A stretch of DNA of 64,000 nucleotides from NCBI GenBank assembly GCA_036381035.1, contig DASVDQ010000065.1, positions 1 to 64,000 on the forward strand, in the 5' to 3' direction. Origin of the DNA: Trueperaceae bacterium (lineage in GTDB: Bacteria; Deinococcota; Deinococci; Deinococcales; Trueperaceae). The notes under the pieces are model-generated. The model was given only the letters and a program-made list of their open reading frames with translations, had not been told where the DNA came from and ran no database searches. Shown piece after piece: positions 18,891-27,362 of the stretch; within the stretch, counting starts at the first letter, position 1, and every line of letters starts with the position of its first letter. Both the position numbers and the translations under genes were made by a program.

Positions 18891-19614
18891 TGCTGCTCCT
18901 TCCGCCCCCCGCCTCGAGGCCCTCGAGGATCAGCGTCTCCACGCGCAGAAGCGTCTCGTGGACGGTGGCGCGCGCCCGCTCCGGGTCGGCCGCCGCCAGC
19001 GCCTCGACGAGCGCGCGGTGGTTCTCGTTCGACAGCTCGACCAGGCCGGGCAGCGGCTCCCAGTCGCCGCGCGCGCCGAGGATCAGCTCGTGGATGAGGG
19101 TCCAGATCTGGGTGAAGACGACGTTGCCGGCGACGCGGCAGACAGTCGCGTGGAACCGCATGTCGAGCGCGAAGTAGGCGTCGAAGTCGTCGACCTCCGC
19201 GCTGGCCTCCATGGCCTGCACCTGGCGCCGCAGCTCGGCCAGGTCGCCGTCGGTGCGCCGCGCCGCGGCCAGCGCCGCGATGTCGCCCTCGACGTAGCGA
19301 CGGGCCTCGTAGAGGTGCACGATGTCGAGCCGCTTCGCGGCGAGATCGACGCGCAGGTCCTGGTGCAGCACGGCCACGAGCGCCCGGGGCCCGACGACGG
19401 TGCCGTCGTGGCTGCGCTCGAGTATCCCGACCACCTGCATCGCCTTCAGCGCCTCGCGCACCGAGTTGCGGCTCACGCCGAGCTGCTCGGCGAGCTGCAG
19501 CTCGTTGGGGACGGGGTCGCCCGGGCGGAGCTCGCCGGCGCGTATCCGCTCGGCGACCTGCTCGATGATCGTGTCGGTGACGGTCTGCTTCCTGATCTTC
19601 TCGAGCGTCAGCAT
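18874..19614 (-). CDS. GntR-family (FadR/FCD) transcriptional regulator
   Basis: Likely repressor of the importer/catabolic operon it heads. Winged helix at the start (IIEQVAERIRAGELRPGD, QLGVSRNSVREALKAM), then an FCD ligand domain with histidines of the metal/ligand pocket (ALDMRFHATV, RALVEAL). The start is placed at ATG 19614 (MLTLEKIRKQ). An upstream in-frame TTG at 19680 lies inside the palindrome GTTGTCGGACAAC, a typical FCD operator, so it is unlikely to be the start. About 246 residues. Its end overlaps the binding-protein start. Confidence 0.88.
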   Translation of the reverse strand: MLTLEKIRKQTVTDTIIEQVAERIRAGELRPGDPVPNELQLAEQLGVSRNSVREALKAMQVVGILERSHDGTVVGPRALVAVLHQDLRVDLAAKRLDIVHLYEARRYVEGDIAALAAARRTDGDLAELRRQVQAMEASAEVDDFDAYFALDMRFHATVCRVAGNVVFTQIWTLIHELILGARGDWEPLPGLVELSNENHRALVEALAAADPERARATVHETLLRVETLILEGLEAGGGRSSNGRSP

Positions 19615-19668
19615 GCGTCCTGGTGGAGCGGGCCGGCGCCCATGGGCGTCGGGCCGACCGGTTGCCCG

Positions 19669-19681
19669 GTTGTCGGACAAC
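19669..19681. promoter_or_regulatory. FCD-type GntR operator
   Basis: GTTGTCGGACAAC is a perfect 13-base palindrome matching the TTGTCnGACAA-type sites bound by many FadR-subfamily regulators. It lies between the predicted promoter (19751-19780) and the regulator start at 19614, so binding would block transcription of the repressor and its operon. Confidence 0.6.
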
Positions 19682-19750
19682 GGTCGACCTCGAGAACGCT
19701 GGCGGCGCCGCTTGCCCCCACTCGGGCGACCTCCTCTCGGTGTTCCGAGG

Positions 19751-19780
19751 AGGTTAAGCGCGGGGGCTGGGGCGTGTCAA
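19751..19780 (-). promoter_or_regulatory. Promoter of the GntR/importer/GGT operon
   Basis: Minus-strand -35 TTGACA (19775-19780, perfect), 18-base spacer, -10 TAACCT (19751-19756). Predicted start is near 19744, about 60 bases upstream of the operator. Confidence 0.5.
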
Positions 19781-19876
19781 CGGAGCGTTGGAGCGCGGCG
19801 CGTCGTCGCGACCCTGGGGCGCTCTCGGCGTCGCGGCCCCATCCCGGTACGGGCTTTGCCTCTCCCGGCGTCGGGC

Positions 19877-19882
19877 TAGAAT
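19877..19882 (+). promoter_or_regulatory. -10 box of the second importer operon
   Basis: TAGAAT (5 of 6 to consensus) about 35-40 bases before the binding-protein start. The -35 region (TTTGCC, 19855-19860, 16-base spacer) is weak, so an activator may be needed. Confidence 0.4.
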
Positions 19883-19923
19883 CGCTCGTCGTTGCGACGG
19901 GGGAGGGAAGGACGGTGCCCACG

Positions 19924-21486
19924 ATGGACTTCGGGAGGTTGAGGCGGGTCCTGGCGGCCTGCGCGCTGCTGCTGCCGCTCGCGGCGGCGCTGGCTCAGGA
20001 GGAGCCGGTCGCGGGCGGGACGGCGATCGTCGTGCTGGGGGCCGACCCCGAGCACCTGAACCCCGGCATCAGCACCAGCTACCCGGTCGGTGCCGTGGGC
20101 GCCAACATCTACAGCGGCCTCGTGCGCCTGAACGCCGAGGGGCGTCCCGAGGGCGACCTCGCCGAGTCGTGGACGGTCTCGGACGACGGCCTCGTGTACA
20201 CGTTCACGCTGCGGGAGGCGACGTTCCACGACGGCACGCCCGTGACGAGCGCCGACGTGGCCTACAGCATGAACGAGGTCGAGGGACCGAACCACGGGCG
20301 CTTCCTCAACGCCTACCAGCGCATCGCGGCGATCGAGACGCCCGACGAGCGGACCGTCGTCATCAGGCTCTCCGAGCCGTACGCCCCGCTCATCAGCCTC
20401 CTCACCGTCTTCGACGCTCCCGTGCTCCCGCGCCACGTCTACGAGGGCACCGACCCGCTGACGAACCCGGCGAACTTCGAGCCCGTCGGGTCGGGTCCGT
20501 TCAGGTTCTCGGAGTGGGTGCGAGGCGAGCGCGTGGAGATCGTCCGCAACGACGACTACTTCCGCGAGGACGAGAGGGCGCTGCTCGACCGCATCATCTT
20601 CCGCATCGTGCCGCAGGACGTGGCCCGGTCGACGGCCATAGAGGTGGGCGAGGCCGACCTCCTGTGGGGCTTCTACCTGCCGCCAGCCGACCTGCCGCGC
20701 CTCGAGGCGAACCCCGACGTCCAGACCTGGCAGGGCATCACGATCCCGGCCCTCTACTTCGTGTTCGTCAACACCCAGTCCGAGGGCCTCTCCGACCCGC
20801 GCGTGCGCCAGGCGCTGATGCACGCCATCGACATCGAGCAGATCGTCGAGCAGGCGCAGGGCGGCCTGGGGCAGGCCGCGTCCGGTCCGTTCGGGGCGGG
20901 CTTCGCCTACGCCTACTCCGAGGAGACCGACTACCGCACGCTCTACCCCTACGACCCCGAGCGGGCGCGCGAGCTGCTCGCCGAGGCCGGCGTGAGCGAC
21001 CTGACGCTGCGGTTCGTCTACGACTCGGCGCGCAGCGCGTTCGCGTCCGCCGGCGAGATCATGCGCGACCAGCTCAGGCAGGTGGGCATCACGCTCTTGC
21101 TGGAGCCGGCGGAGCGCGCCGTGATGGTCGACCGCGTCTACAACCGCGACTACGACCTCAGCATGCAGTCGTTCACCTCGGGCGGCGACCCGGCGATCGG
21201 GTACCACCGCATCTACCTCTCGGCCGAGCCCGGCACGCCGTTCGTGAACGCCACCGGCTACTCGAACCCCGAGGTCGACGAGCTGCTGGCCGAGGCCGGC
21301 GCCCTGGCCGACCAGGACGCCCGCGCCCAGGTCTACGACCAGGTGTTGGAGGTCCTCGCCAGGGACCTGCCCGTGCTCGTGATGTTCGACGAGCTGAACA
21401 CCGAGGCCGCCTCCGCCGACCTGCGCGGCATGCGCACGCTGCTCGACCAGCGCGACGGCCTCGAGTTCCTCTGGTTCGCCCGCTGA
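19924..21486 (+). CDS. Family-5 extracellular solute-binding protein
   Basis: Receptor of the second peptide-type importer, about 520 residues. Signal peptide LRRVLAACALLLPLAAALAQ. SBP_bac_5 order: GADPEHLNPGISTSYPVG, YTFTLREATFHDGTPV, YDPERARELLAEAG, then GYSNPEVDELLAEA. Start is ATG 19924 or the in-frame GTG 19915, both after the purine-rich GGGAGGGAAGGA. Head of a six-gene operon whose later enzymes act on nucleosides, adenine and peptides, so the ligand may be a nucleoside or peptide-like compound. Confidence 0.92.
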   Translation: MDFGRLRRVLAACALLLPLAAALAQEEPVAGGTAIVVLGADPEHLNPGISTSYPVGAVGANIYSGLVRLNAEGRPEGDLAESWTVSDDGLVYTFTLREATFHDGTPVTSADVAYSMNEVEGPNHGRFLNAYQRIAAIETPDERTVVIRLSEPYAPLISLLTVFDAPVLPRHVYEGTDPLTNPANFEPVGSGPFRFSEWVRGERVEIVRNDDYFREDERALLDRIIFRIVPQDVARSTAIEVGEADLLWGFYLPPADLPRLEANPDVQTWQGITIPALYFVFVNTQSEGLSDPRVRQALMHAIDIEQIVEQAQGGLGQAASGPFGAGFAYAYSEETDYRTLYPYDPERARELLAEAGVSDLTLRFVYDSARSAFASAGEIMRDQLRQVGITLLLEPAERAVMVDRVYNRDYDLSMQSFTSGGDPAIGYHRIYLSAEPGTPFVNATGYSNPEVDELLAEAGALADQDARAQVYDQVLEVLARDLPVLVMFDELNTEAASADLRGMRTLLDQRDGLEFLWFAR

Positions 21487-21507
21487 GGCGGCGAGGCTGG
21501 CAGAGCT

Positions 21508-21536
21508 GCCGCGCCGGGGTTCGGCCCCGGCGCGGC
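21508..21536 (+). other. Strong stem-loop between binding-protein and permease genes
   Basis: A 12-bp perfect stem, GCCGCGCCGGGG / CCCCGGCGCGGC, with a TTCGG loop, located 22 bases after the binding-protein stop and 20 before the permease start. No U-tract, so it is more likely an mRNA-stabilising or attenuating element than a full terminator. Confidence 0.6.
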
Positions 21537-21555
21537 TCGTTGAGGTAGGCGGAGC

Positions 21556-22548
21556 GTGAGCGGCGCGAGCGAGGCAGGCAGGAGCGTCTGGTCCTACGTG
21601 CTGGGGCGCGTGCTCAACGCCGTGCCGCTGGTGCTTGGCGTGGTCGTCGTGAACTTCCTGCTGCTGACGCTGGCGCCCGGCGACCCGGTCACGGCCCTGG
21701 TGGGCGACTACCCGGCGCCCCCCGACTACGTCGAGCGCGTGAGACAGCAGTACGGCCTCGACAGGCCCCTGCCCGAGCAGCTCGTGAGGTACGTGGCCAG
21801 CGTGCTGCGCGGCGACCTCGGCTACTCGTTCGCGAACCGCCAGCCGGTGGCGACGCTGCTGCTCGAGCGCCTGGGACGCACCCTCGTCCTCATGCTCACG
21901 ACTGTCGTCGTCGCCTCCGCCGTGGGCCTGGCCCTCGGCGTGCTCGCGGCCAGGCGTCCCCACTCCGTGACCGACGCGGCCGCCACCGGCTTCGCGCTCG
22001 CCGGCTACGCCGTGCCGGAGTTCTGGCTGGGGCAGATCCTGATCCTCGTGTTCGCCGTCTGGCTGCAGTGGCTGCCGGCCGGCGGCTTCCGCAGCGTCAG
22101 GGAGAGCTACGAGGGGTTCGCCGCCCTGCTCGACCACGCCCGCCACATGCTCCTGCCCATGGCGGCGCTGTCGTTCCGGTACATGGCCATCACCACTCGG
22201 CTGACGCGAGCGAGCCTGCTCGAGGTCATGAACACGCAGTACATCGTCGCGGCGCGCGCCCGCGGCATCTCCGAGCGGACGATCCTGTGGCGGCACGCGC
22301 TGCGGGCCGCGGCGCTGCCCGTCGTAACCGTGATCGGCTACAACTTCGGGTTCATCGTGGCCGGCTCTGCGCTGGTGGAGACCGTGTTCGGCTGGCCGGG
22401 CATCGGCCGCCTCATGTACGACTCGATCTTCGCGCGCGACTACCCCGTGCTGCTGGGGATCCTGCTGCTCGTCTCCGTCACGGTCATCGTCGTCAACCTC
22501 GTCACCGACGTCCTCTACTCGGTCCTCGACCCGCGGGTGAGGTACTGA
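21556..22548 (+). CDS. Peptide-type ABC importer permease (DppB-like)
   Basis: Permease of 330 residues, GTG start. Contains GRVLNAVPLVLGVVVVNFLL, LAPGDPV, the EAA loop ARARGISERTILWRHALRAA and the conserved end LVTDVLYSVLDPRVRY. Its TGA shares one base with the next ATG (TGATG), indicating coupled translation. Confidence 0.93.
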   Translation: MSGASEAGRSVWSYVLGRVLNAVPLVLGVVVVNFLLLTLAPGDPVTALVGDYPAPPDYVERVRQQYGLDRPLPEQLVRYVASVLRGDLGYSFANRQPVATLLLERLGRTLVLMLTTVVVASAVGLALGVLAARRPHSVTDAAATGFALAGYAVPEFWLGQILILVFAVWLQWLPAGGFRSVRESYEGFAALLDHARHMLLPMAALSFRYMAITTRLTRASLLEVMNTQYIVAARARGISERTILWRHALRAAALPVVTVIGYNFGFIVAGSALVETVFGWPGIGRLMYDSIFARDYPVLLGILLLVSVTVIVVNLVTDVLYSVLDPRVRY

Positions 22549-23438
22549 TGTCGGCGCGAGGGGCCGCCGTACGCCTGCCGCGACCCGCCGGCGGCTCCGG
22601 CAGCGCGCGGGCGGCTTGGCGGCGCTTCCGTCGCCACCGCGGCGGCCTGTTCGGGCTCACCGTCGTGGCGCTGCTCGTCGCCGTGGCCGTCCTGGCGCCG
22701 CTGCTGGCGCCGCACGACCCGTTCACGACCTCGCGCGACGCGTTCCTGCTGCCGCTTGTCGACGGCAGCCACCCGCTCGGCACCGACCACCTGGGACGCG
22801 ACCTGCTCTCGAACCTGCTGTGGGGCGCGCGCGTGTCCCTGATCGTCGGCGTCGCCGCCGCCCTCACCGCCACGGTGATCGGGGTGGTCGTCGGGGCGTT
22901 CGCCGGCTACGCGGGAGGCCGCGTCGACGAGCTGCTGATGCGCCTCACCGAGTTCTTCCAGGTGATCCCGCGCTTCGTCCTCGCGCTGATCGTCGTCGCG
23001 CTGTTCGGGTCGGGCCTCCTCAACCTCGTGCTCGTGATCGGGGTGCTCTCGTGGCCGCAGACGGCGCGGCTCGTGCGCAGCCAGTACCTGAGCCACAAGA
23101 CGATGCAGTACGTCGACGCCGGCCGGGCCCTCGGCATGCGCGACCTCAAGCTGATCTTCTCCGAGATCCTGCCCAACGTGATGGCGCCCGTCCTCGTCGT
23201 CACGTCGCTGGACGTCGCCCAGGCGATCCTGCTCGAGGCCAGCCTGGGCTTCTTCGGCCTCGGCGACCCCAACCAGCCGTCGTGGGGCGCGCTGCTCAAC
23301 GCCGCGCAGGACTACATCAGACGGGCATGGTGGATGAGCGTGTTCCCCGGCCTGGGCATCTCCCTGGCCGTCCTGGGCTTCAACCTCCTGGGCGACGGGC
23401 TCACCGAGGCCTACGACCCGAGGATGCGAGTGAGGTGA
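22548..23438 (+). CDS. Peptide-type ABC importer permease (DppC-like)
   Basis: Second permease, about 296 residues, starting at ATG 22548 in TGATG. An Arg-rich cytoplasmic start (AAWRRFRRHRGGLFG) is followed by LGTDHLGRDLLSNLLWGARVS, coupling loop GRALGMRDLKLIFSEILPN and GFNLLGDGLTEAYDPRM. Overlaps the phosphorylase start by four bases (GTGA). Confidence 0.93.
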   Translation: MSARGAAVRLPRPAGGSGSARAAWRRFRRHRGGLFGLTVVALLVAVAVLAPLLAPHDPFTTSRDAFLLPLVDGSHPLGTDHLGRDLLSNLLWGARVSLIVGVAAALTATVIGVVVGAFAGYAGGRVDELLMRLTEFFQVIPRFVLALIVVALFGSGLLNLVLVIGVLSWPQTARLVRSQYLSHKTMQYVDAGRALGMRDLKLIFSEILPNVMAPVLVVTSLDVAQAILLEASLGFFGLGDPNQPSWGALLNAAQDYIRRAWWMSVFPGLGISLAVLGFNLLGDGLTEAYDPRMRVR

Positions 23439-24193
23439 GCGTCACGGTGGCTGCAACGAACGACATCCAGAGGCACGTGCGGGCGAGGACGGGCGACGTC
23501 GCGCCGTACGTGCTGATCCCGGGCGACCCGGGGCGGGCCGAGCGCATCGCGCAGCGGTTCGCCGGCGCGCGCGAGGTGGCGCGCAACCGCGAGTTCGTCC
23601 TGTTCACCGGCGAGACGGAGAGGGGAACGCCGATAAGCGTCTGCTCCACGGGCATCGGCGGGCCCTCGGCCTCCATCGCCGTCGAGGAGCTGGCGCGCAT
23701 CGGCGCCACGCACTTCATCCGCGTCGGCTCCGCGGGCGGCAGGCAGCCCGACATCCCCATCGGCTCGGTCGTGGTCGTGACGGCCGCCTACCGCGGCGAC
23801 GGCACGTCGCTCGACTACATGCCGCTCCCGTACCCCGCCGTCGCCGACCTCGACGTGACGCTGGCCCTGCGCGCGTCCGCCGAGGAGGTCCTCGGCAGGC
23901 GGGCGTACGAGGGCGTCGCCTACACGCGCGACGCCTTCTACCGCCGCGACGACGGCCTCAACCGGCTGTTGACGGAGGCCGGGGTCGTGGCCGCCGAGCA
24001 GGAGTGCGCCACCGTGTTCGTGGTGGGCGCGCTGCGCCGCGTGAAGGTGGGGGCGGTCCTCGGCACCGACTCGAACATCTTCCTCGACCCCCAGCCGACG
24101 CGCGAGGAGAAGGAGCGCCTCTACCAGCAGGTGGAGCGCCAGACCATCGCCATCGCGATCGACGCCGTCGACCGCCTGCACGGGGCGCGATGA
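23435..24193 (+). CDS. Nucleoside phosphorylase (uridine phosphorylase-like)
   Basis: PNP/UDP family enzyme, about 252 residues, GTG start in a GTGA overlap. Motifs: LIPGDPGRAERIA (phosphate site, about 27-39), STGIGGPSASIAVEEL (about 70), FIRVGSAGG (about 92) and EQECATVFVVG near the purine/pyrimidine pocket. The reaction is nucleoside plus phosphate to base plus ribose-1-phosphate. Uridine specificity is suggested by overall resemblance only. Next to adenine deaminase it supports nucleoside salvage after uptake. Confidence 0.88.
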   Translation: MSVTVAATNDIQRHVRARTGDVAPYVLIPGDPGRAERIAQRFAGAREVARNREFVLFTGETERGTPISVCSTGIGGPSASIAVEELARIGATHFIRVGSAGGRQPDIPIGSVVVVTAAYRGDGTSLDYMPLPYPAVADLDVTLALRASAEEVLGRRAYEGVAYTRDAFYRRDDGLNRLLTEAGVVAAEQECATVFVVGALRRVKVGAVLGTDSNIFLDPQPTREEKERLYQQVERQTIAIAIDAVDRLHGAR

Positions 24194-26085
24194 GGCGCGG
24201 CTGGGTGGCGCCGGGAGGGACCGGGTCCGCTCGCGTCGGTGAGGCGCGGGGCGGGACGGGGGCTGAGGAGGGGTACACGGCCGCGCGCGGGACCTACGCT
24301 CCACGCGGACCGGGCTTCGGGCACGACGCTGGCACCTTCTCCAGGCGGCATGCGCACGGACCGGCTCGCGACCTGCTCGTCACCGGCGCCAACGTCGTCG
24401 ACGTCGTCACTCAGGCCGTCTACCGCGGCTGGTTCACGGTCCTGGACGGCCGCTTCGTGGAGGTCGAGGAGGGCGACGGCCCCGCGCCCGGAGAGGTGGA
24501 GGCGGCGGAGAAGCTCGACCTGGGCGGGGCGCACGTGCAGCCGGGGATGATCGACGTCCACATGCACATCGAGAGCAGCCTCGTCACCCCGCGGCGCTTC
24601 GCCGAGGGCGCCCTGCCCCGCGGCACGACGGCCGTAATGCAGGACCCGCACGAGGTGGCGAACGTGCTCGGCGCGCCGGGCATCAGGTGGATGGTCGAGG
24701 CCTCGCGCGGCCTGCCGCTGCGCGTCTTCTCGGCGGTGTCGAGCTGCGTGCCCGCCACGTCGCCCGACATCGAGACGCCCAACGCCTCGATCTCGCCCGC
24801 CGAGGTCACCGAGCTGGCCGACGAGCCCGACGTGCTCGCGCTCGGCGAGGTCATGGACTTCCAGGGCCTCGTCGCCGGCGACGACCACCTGGAGGCGATG
24901 GTCGCGGCGGCCCACGCGGCCGGCCTCTCGGTCGAGGGACACGTCCCGTCCCTGACGGGCACGGCGCTGTCGCGCTACGCGGCGTTCGGCGTCCGCTCCG
25001 ACCACACGCTGATGACCGCGCCCAAGCTCCTCGAGCAGCTCCGGAAGGGCCAGTGGGTGATGGTGCAGGAGAAGTCGGTGACCGAGGAGGTCGTGCGCGC
25101 GGTGATGAGCCTGCCCGACCGCAGCCGCGTCCTGCTCGTCACCGACGACGTCATGCCGAACCGCCTGACGTCGGGCCACCTCGACCGCATCGTCTCCCTG
25201 GCCGTGCAGCGCGGCTGGGACCCGCTCGACGCCATCGCCGCGGCCACGCTCAGGCCGGCCACCTACCTCGGCCTCGCCGACCTCGGCCTGGTGGCGCCCG
25301 GCGCCCTCGCCGACTTCGTCGTCACCGACGGCCCGGCCTCCTACCCGCCGCGCCTCGTCTACGTGGGCGGCAGGCTCGTGGCTCAGGAGGGCGCGACGGT
25401 CGTGCCCTCGTCGCCGTCGCCGGAGCCGTCCACGCCGGACGGGCTCGCGCAGGCCTTCGACGCCGACGCCCCGCGCCGCGACTGGTTCCTGCTGCGTGTC
25501 CACGGGCGCGTCCGGGCGCGCGTGATCGTGGCGAACGAGCGCAACTCGTTCACGACCCTCGAGGAGCGCCTCGTCGACGTCGCGGACGGCGTGCCGACCG
25601 ACGAGGAGCTCGCCCTCGCCACGGTGGTGCCGCGCGCGCGGCTGCGTCCGGGCGCGGCGGCGCGCCAGCCGGTCGTGGGGCTCGTCGCCGGACTGGGCCT
25701 GCGCCGCGGCGCCTTCGCCACGACGTTCGCCCACGACAGCCACAACCTCTTCGTCGTCGGCCGCGACCCCGACGCGATGCTCGCGGCCACGCGAGCGGTG
25801 CTGGGTGCCGGCGGCGGCATGGCCTTCGCCGCGGCGGGCGACGCCGATCCCGTCTCGTTGCCCCTACCCCTGGCCGGCCTCCTCTCCGACGACCCCGTGC
25901 CCGAGGTCGCCCGGCGCTTCGACGCCATCGAGCGGGCCCTGGTGGAGGCGGGCATGCGCCACGCGAACCCCCTCCTCCTGCTGACCCTGCTGCCGCTCTC
26001 GGTGAGCCCCGACTTCAAGCTCACCGACAAGGGCGTCGTTGACGTGCAGGCGCGCGCGGTGCTGCCGCCGCTGGCGGAGGCGTGA
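24190..26085 (+). CDS. Adenine deaminase
   Basis: Amidohydrolase converting adenine to hypoxanthine and ammonia. Start ATG 24190 in an ATGA overlap gives 631 residues; the first 55 (Gly/Arg-rich) are longer than usual. Metal-site motifs: MIDVHMHIES (about 121-130), GTTAVMQDPHE, VEGHVP and VLLVTDDVMPN. The C-terminal ADE domain includes HDSHNLFVVG and LSVSPDFKLTDKG, specific for adenine deaminases. Acts downstream of the nucleoside phosphorylase. Confidence 0.93.
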   Translation: MRRGWVAPGGTGSARVGEARGGTGAEEGYTAARGTYAPRGPGFGHDAGTFSRRHAHGPARDLLVTGANVVDVVTQAVYRGWFTVLDGRFVEVEEGDGPAPGEVEAAEKLDLGGAHVQPGMIDVHMHIESSLVTPRRFAEGALPRGTTAVMQDPHEVANVLGAPGIRWMVEASRGLPLRVFSAVSSCVPATSPDIETPNASISPAEVTELADEPDVLALGEVMDFQGLVAGDDHLEAMVAAAHAAGLSVEGHVPSLTGTALSRYAAFGVRSDHTLMTAPKLLEQLRKGQWVMVQEKSVTEEVVRAVMSLPDRSRVLLVTDDVMPNRLTSGHLDRIVSLAVQRGWDPLDAIAAATLRPATYLGLADLGLVAPGALADFVVTDGPASYPPRLVYVGGRLVAQEGATVVPSSPSPEPSTPDGLAQAFDADAPRRDWFLLRVHGRVRARVIVANERNSFTTLEERLVDVADGVPTDEELALATVVPRARLRPGAAARQPVVGLVAGLGLRRGAFATTFAHDSHNLFVVGRDPDAMLAATRAVLGAGGGMAFAAAGDADPVSLPLPLAGLLSDDPVPEVARRFDAIERALVEAGMRHANPLLLLTLLPLSVSPDFKLTDKGVVDVQARAVLPPLAEA

Positions 26086-27248
26086 GCCCCGCCGCTGCCC
26101 GGGGCGCCAACGGCCCCGGCACCGCCGAGCTGGAGCGGCTGACCGCCGAGGTCGCCTCCTTGCTGGCCAGCCTATGCGAGGTCCCGAGCCCCAGCCGCGA
26201 CGAGCGGGTCATGGCCGACCTCCTCTCGGCACGCTTCCGGGACCTGGGCGCCGCCGTCACGGAGGACGACGCGGGCGCGTCCACGGGCGGCAACGCCGGG
26301 AACCTCGTCGCCGAGCTGCCGGGTGGCCGACCGTGTCGCGTGCTGCTGGCCGCGCACATGGACACCGTGCCCCTGGTGCCGGGAGAGCCGCTGCGCGCCG
26401 TGGTCGAGGGCAGCGTCGTGCGCTCGACGGGACGGCAGGTCCTCGGCGCCGACGACAAGGCCGGCGTGAGCGTCGTGCTCACGCTGTTCCGCCGCCTGGC
26501 GGCCCTGCCCGCCGAGCGCAGGCCGACGCTCGTCGCCGCGATCACCGTGTGCGAGGAGCTGGGCCTCGAGGGCGCGCACCACCTCGACGTCGGCTCCCTC
26601 GGCGTCGACTTCGGCTACTCGTTCGACGGCGAGGTGCCGGTGGGCGAGCTGGTCGCCGCCGCCGTCGCCAAGGAGGACCTGACCATCGCCGTGCGGGGCC
26701 GTCGCGCCCACGCCGCCCTCGAGCCGGAACGAGGCGTCCACGCCGTGCTGGCCGCGGCCGAGGTCGTGAGGTCCTTCCCGCTGGGCCGCGTGGCGGAGGA
26801 CCAGGTGGCGAACGTGGGTCGGATCGAGGGCGGAGGCGCCACGAACGTCGTCCCCGACGAGGTGACGCTGCGCGCCGAGGCCAGGGCGTTCACCGGCGCG
26901 CGGCTCGACGAGCTGGTGGAGCGCATCGTCGCCGGTGCCGAAGCTGCCGCGGCGCCCCTCGGCGCCGGCGTGAGCGTGGAGCGCAGGCGGCTCTACGACG
27001 GCTACGAGCTGGACGAGTCCGCCGAGCCCGTCCGTCGCCTGGTCTCCGTCGCCGCCCGGCACCGCCTCTCGCCGCGGTTGGTGAGGTCGATAGGCGGCTC
27101 GGACACGAACGTGTTCAACCAGAAGGGCGTGCCGACGGTGAACGTCGGCCTGGGCATGCACGACATCCACTCGGTGGCCGAGTGGATCGACGCCGCGGAC
27201 CTGGCGCGGGTCGTCCTCTGGGTCGAGGACGCGCTCCTGAGCGGCTGA
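26082..27248 (+). CDS. M20-family metallopeptidase (PepT-like)
   Basis: Di-zinc aminopeptidase/amidohydrolase of 388 residues, GTG start overlapping the previous stop. Zinc ligands and catalytic residues: LLAAHMDTVP (His about 92, Asp about 94), LGADDKAG (bridging Asp), TVCEELGLEGA (general base Glu and Glu ligand) and the late His in GLGMHDIHS. A dimerisation insert lies between, starting at VAKEDLTIAVRGRRAHAA. Last gene of the importer operon; suggests that peptides or N-acyl compounds are also taken up. Confidence 0.9.
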   Translation: MSPAAARGANGPGTAELERLTAEVASLLASLCEVPSPSRDERVMADLLSARFRDLGAAVTEDDAGASTGGNAGNLVAELPGGRPCRVLLAAHMDTVPLVPGEPLRAVVEGSVVRSTGRQVLGADDKAGVSVVLTLFRRLAALPAERRPTLVAAITVCEELGLEGAHHLDVGSLGVDFGYSFDGEVPVGELVAAAVAKEDLTIAVRGRRAHAALEPERGVHAVLAAAEVVRSFPLGRVAEDQVANVGRIEGGGATNVVPDEVTLRAEARAFTGARLDELVERIVAGAEAAAAPLGAGVSVERRRLYDGYELDESAEPVRRLVSVAARHRLSPRLVRSIGGSDTNVFNQKGVPTVNVGLGMHDIHSVAEWIDAADLARVVLWVEDALLSG

Positions 27249-27362
27249 GCGGAGCCGGGCCAGGCGACCTCTCGGACGGGCCTGCCCCCTGTGGAGCGAC
27301 CGGCATTGAAACGCTGCTGACACGGTCGGAAGCGACCATCGGCGTCGAAAGGGAGGCATCCC

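Noticed and set aside
18541-21486. 981-codon frame as one gene reaching back before the second receptor
   Set aside because: The first 460 codons are opposite the FadR-type gene and the first receptor; the signal peptide at 19924 marks the true start.
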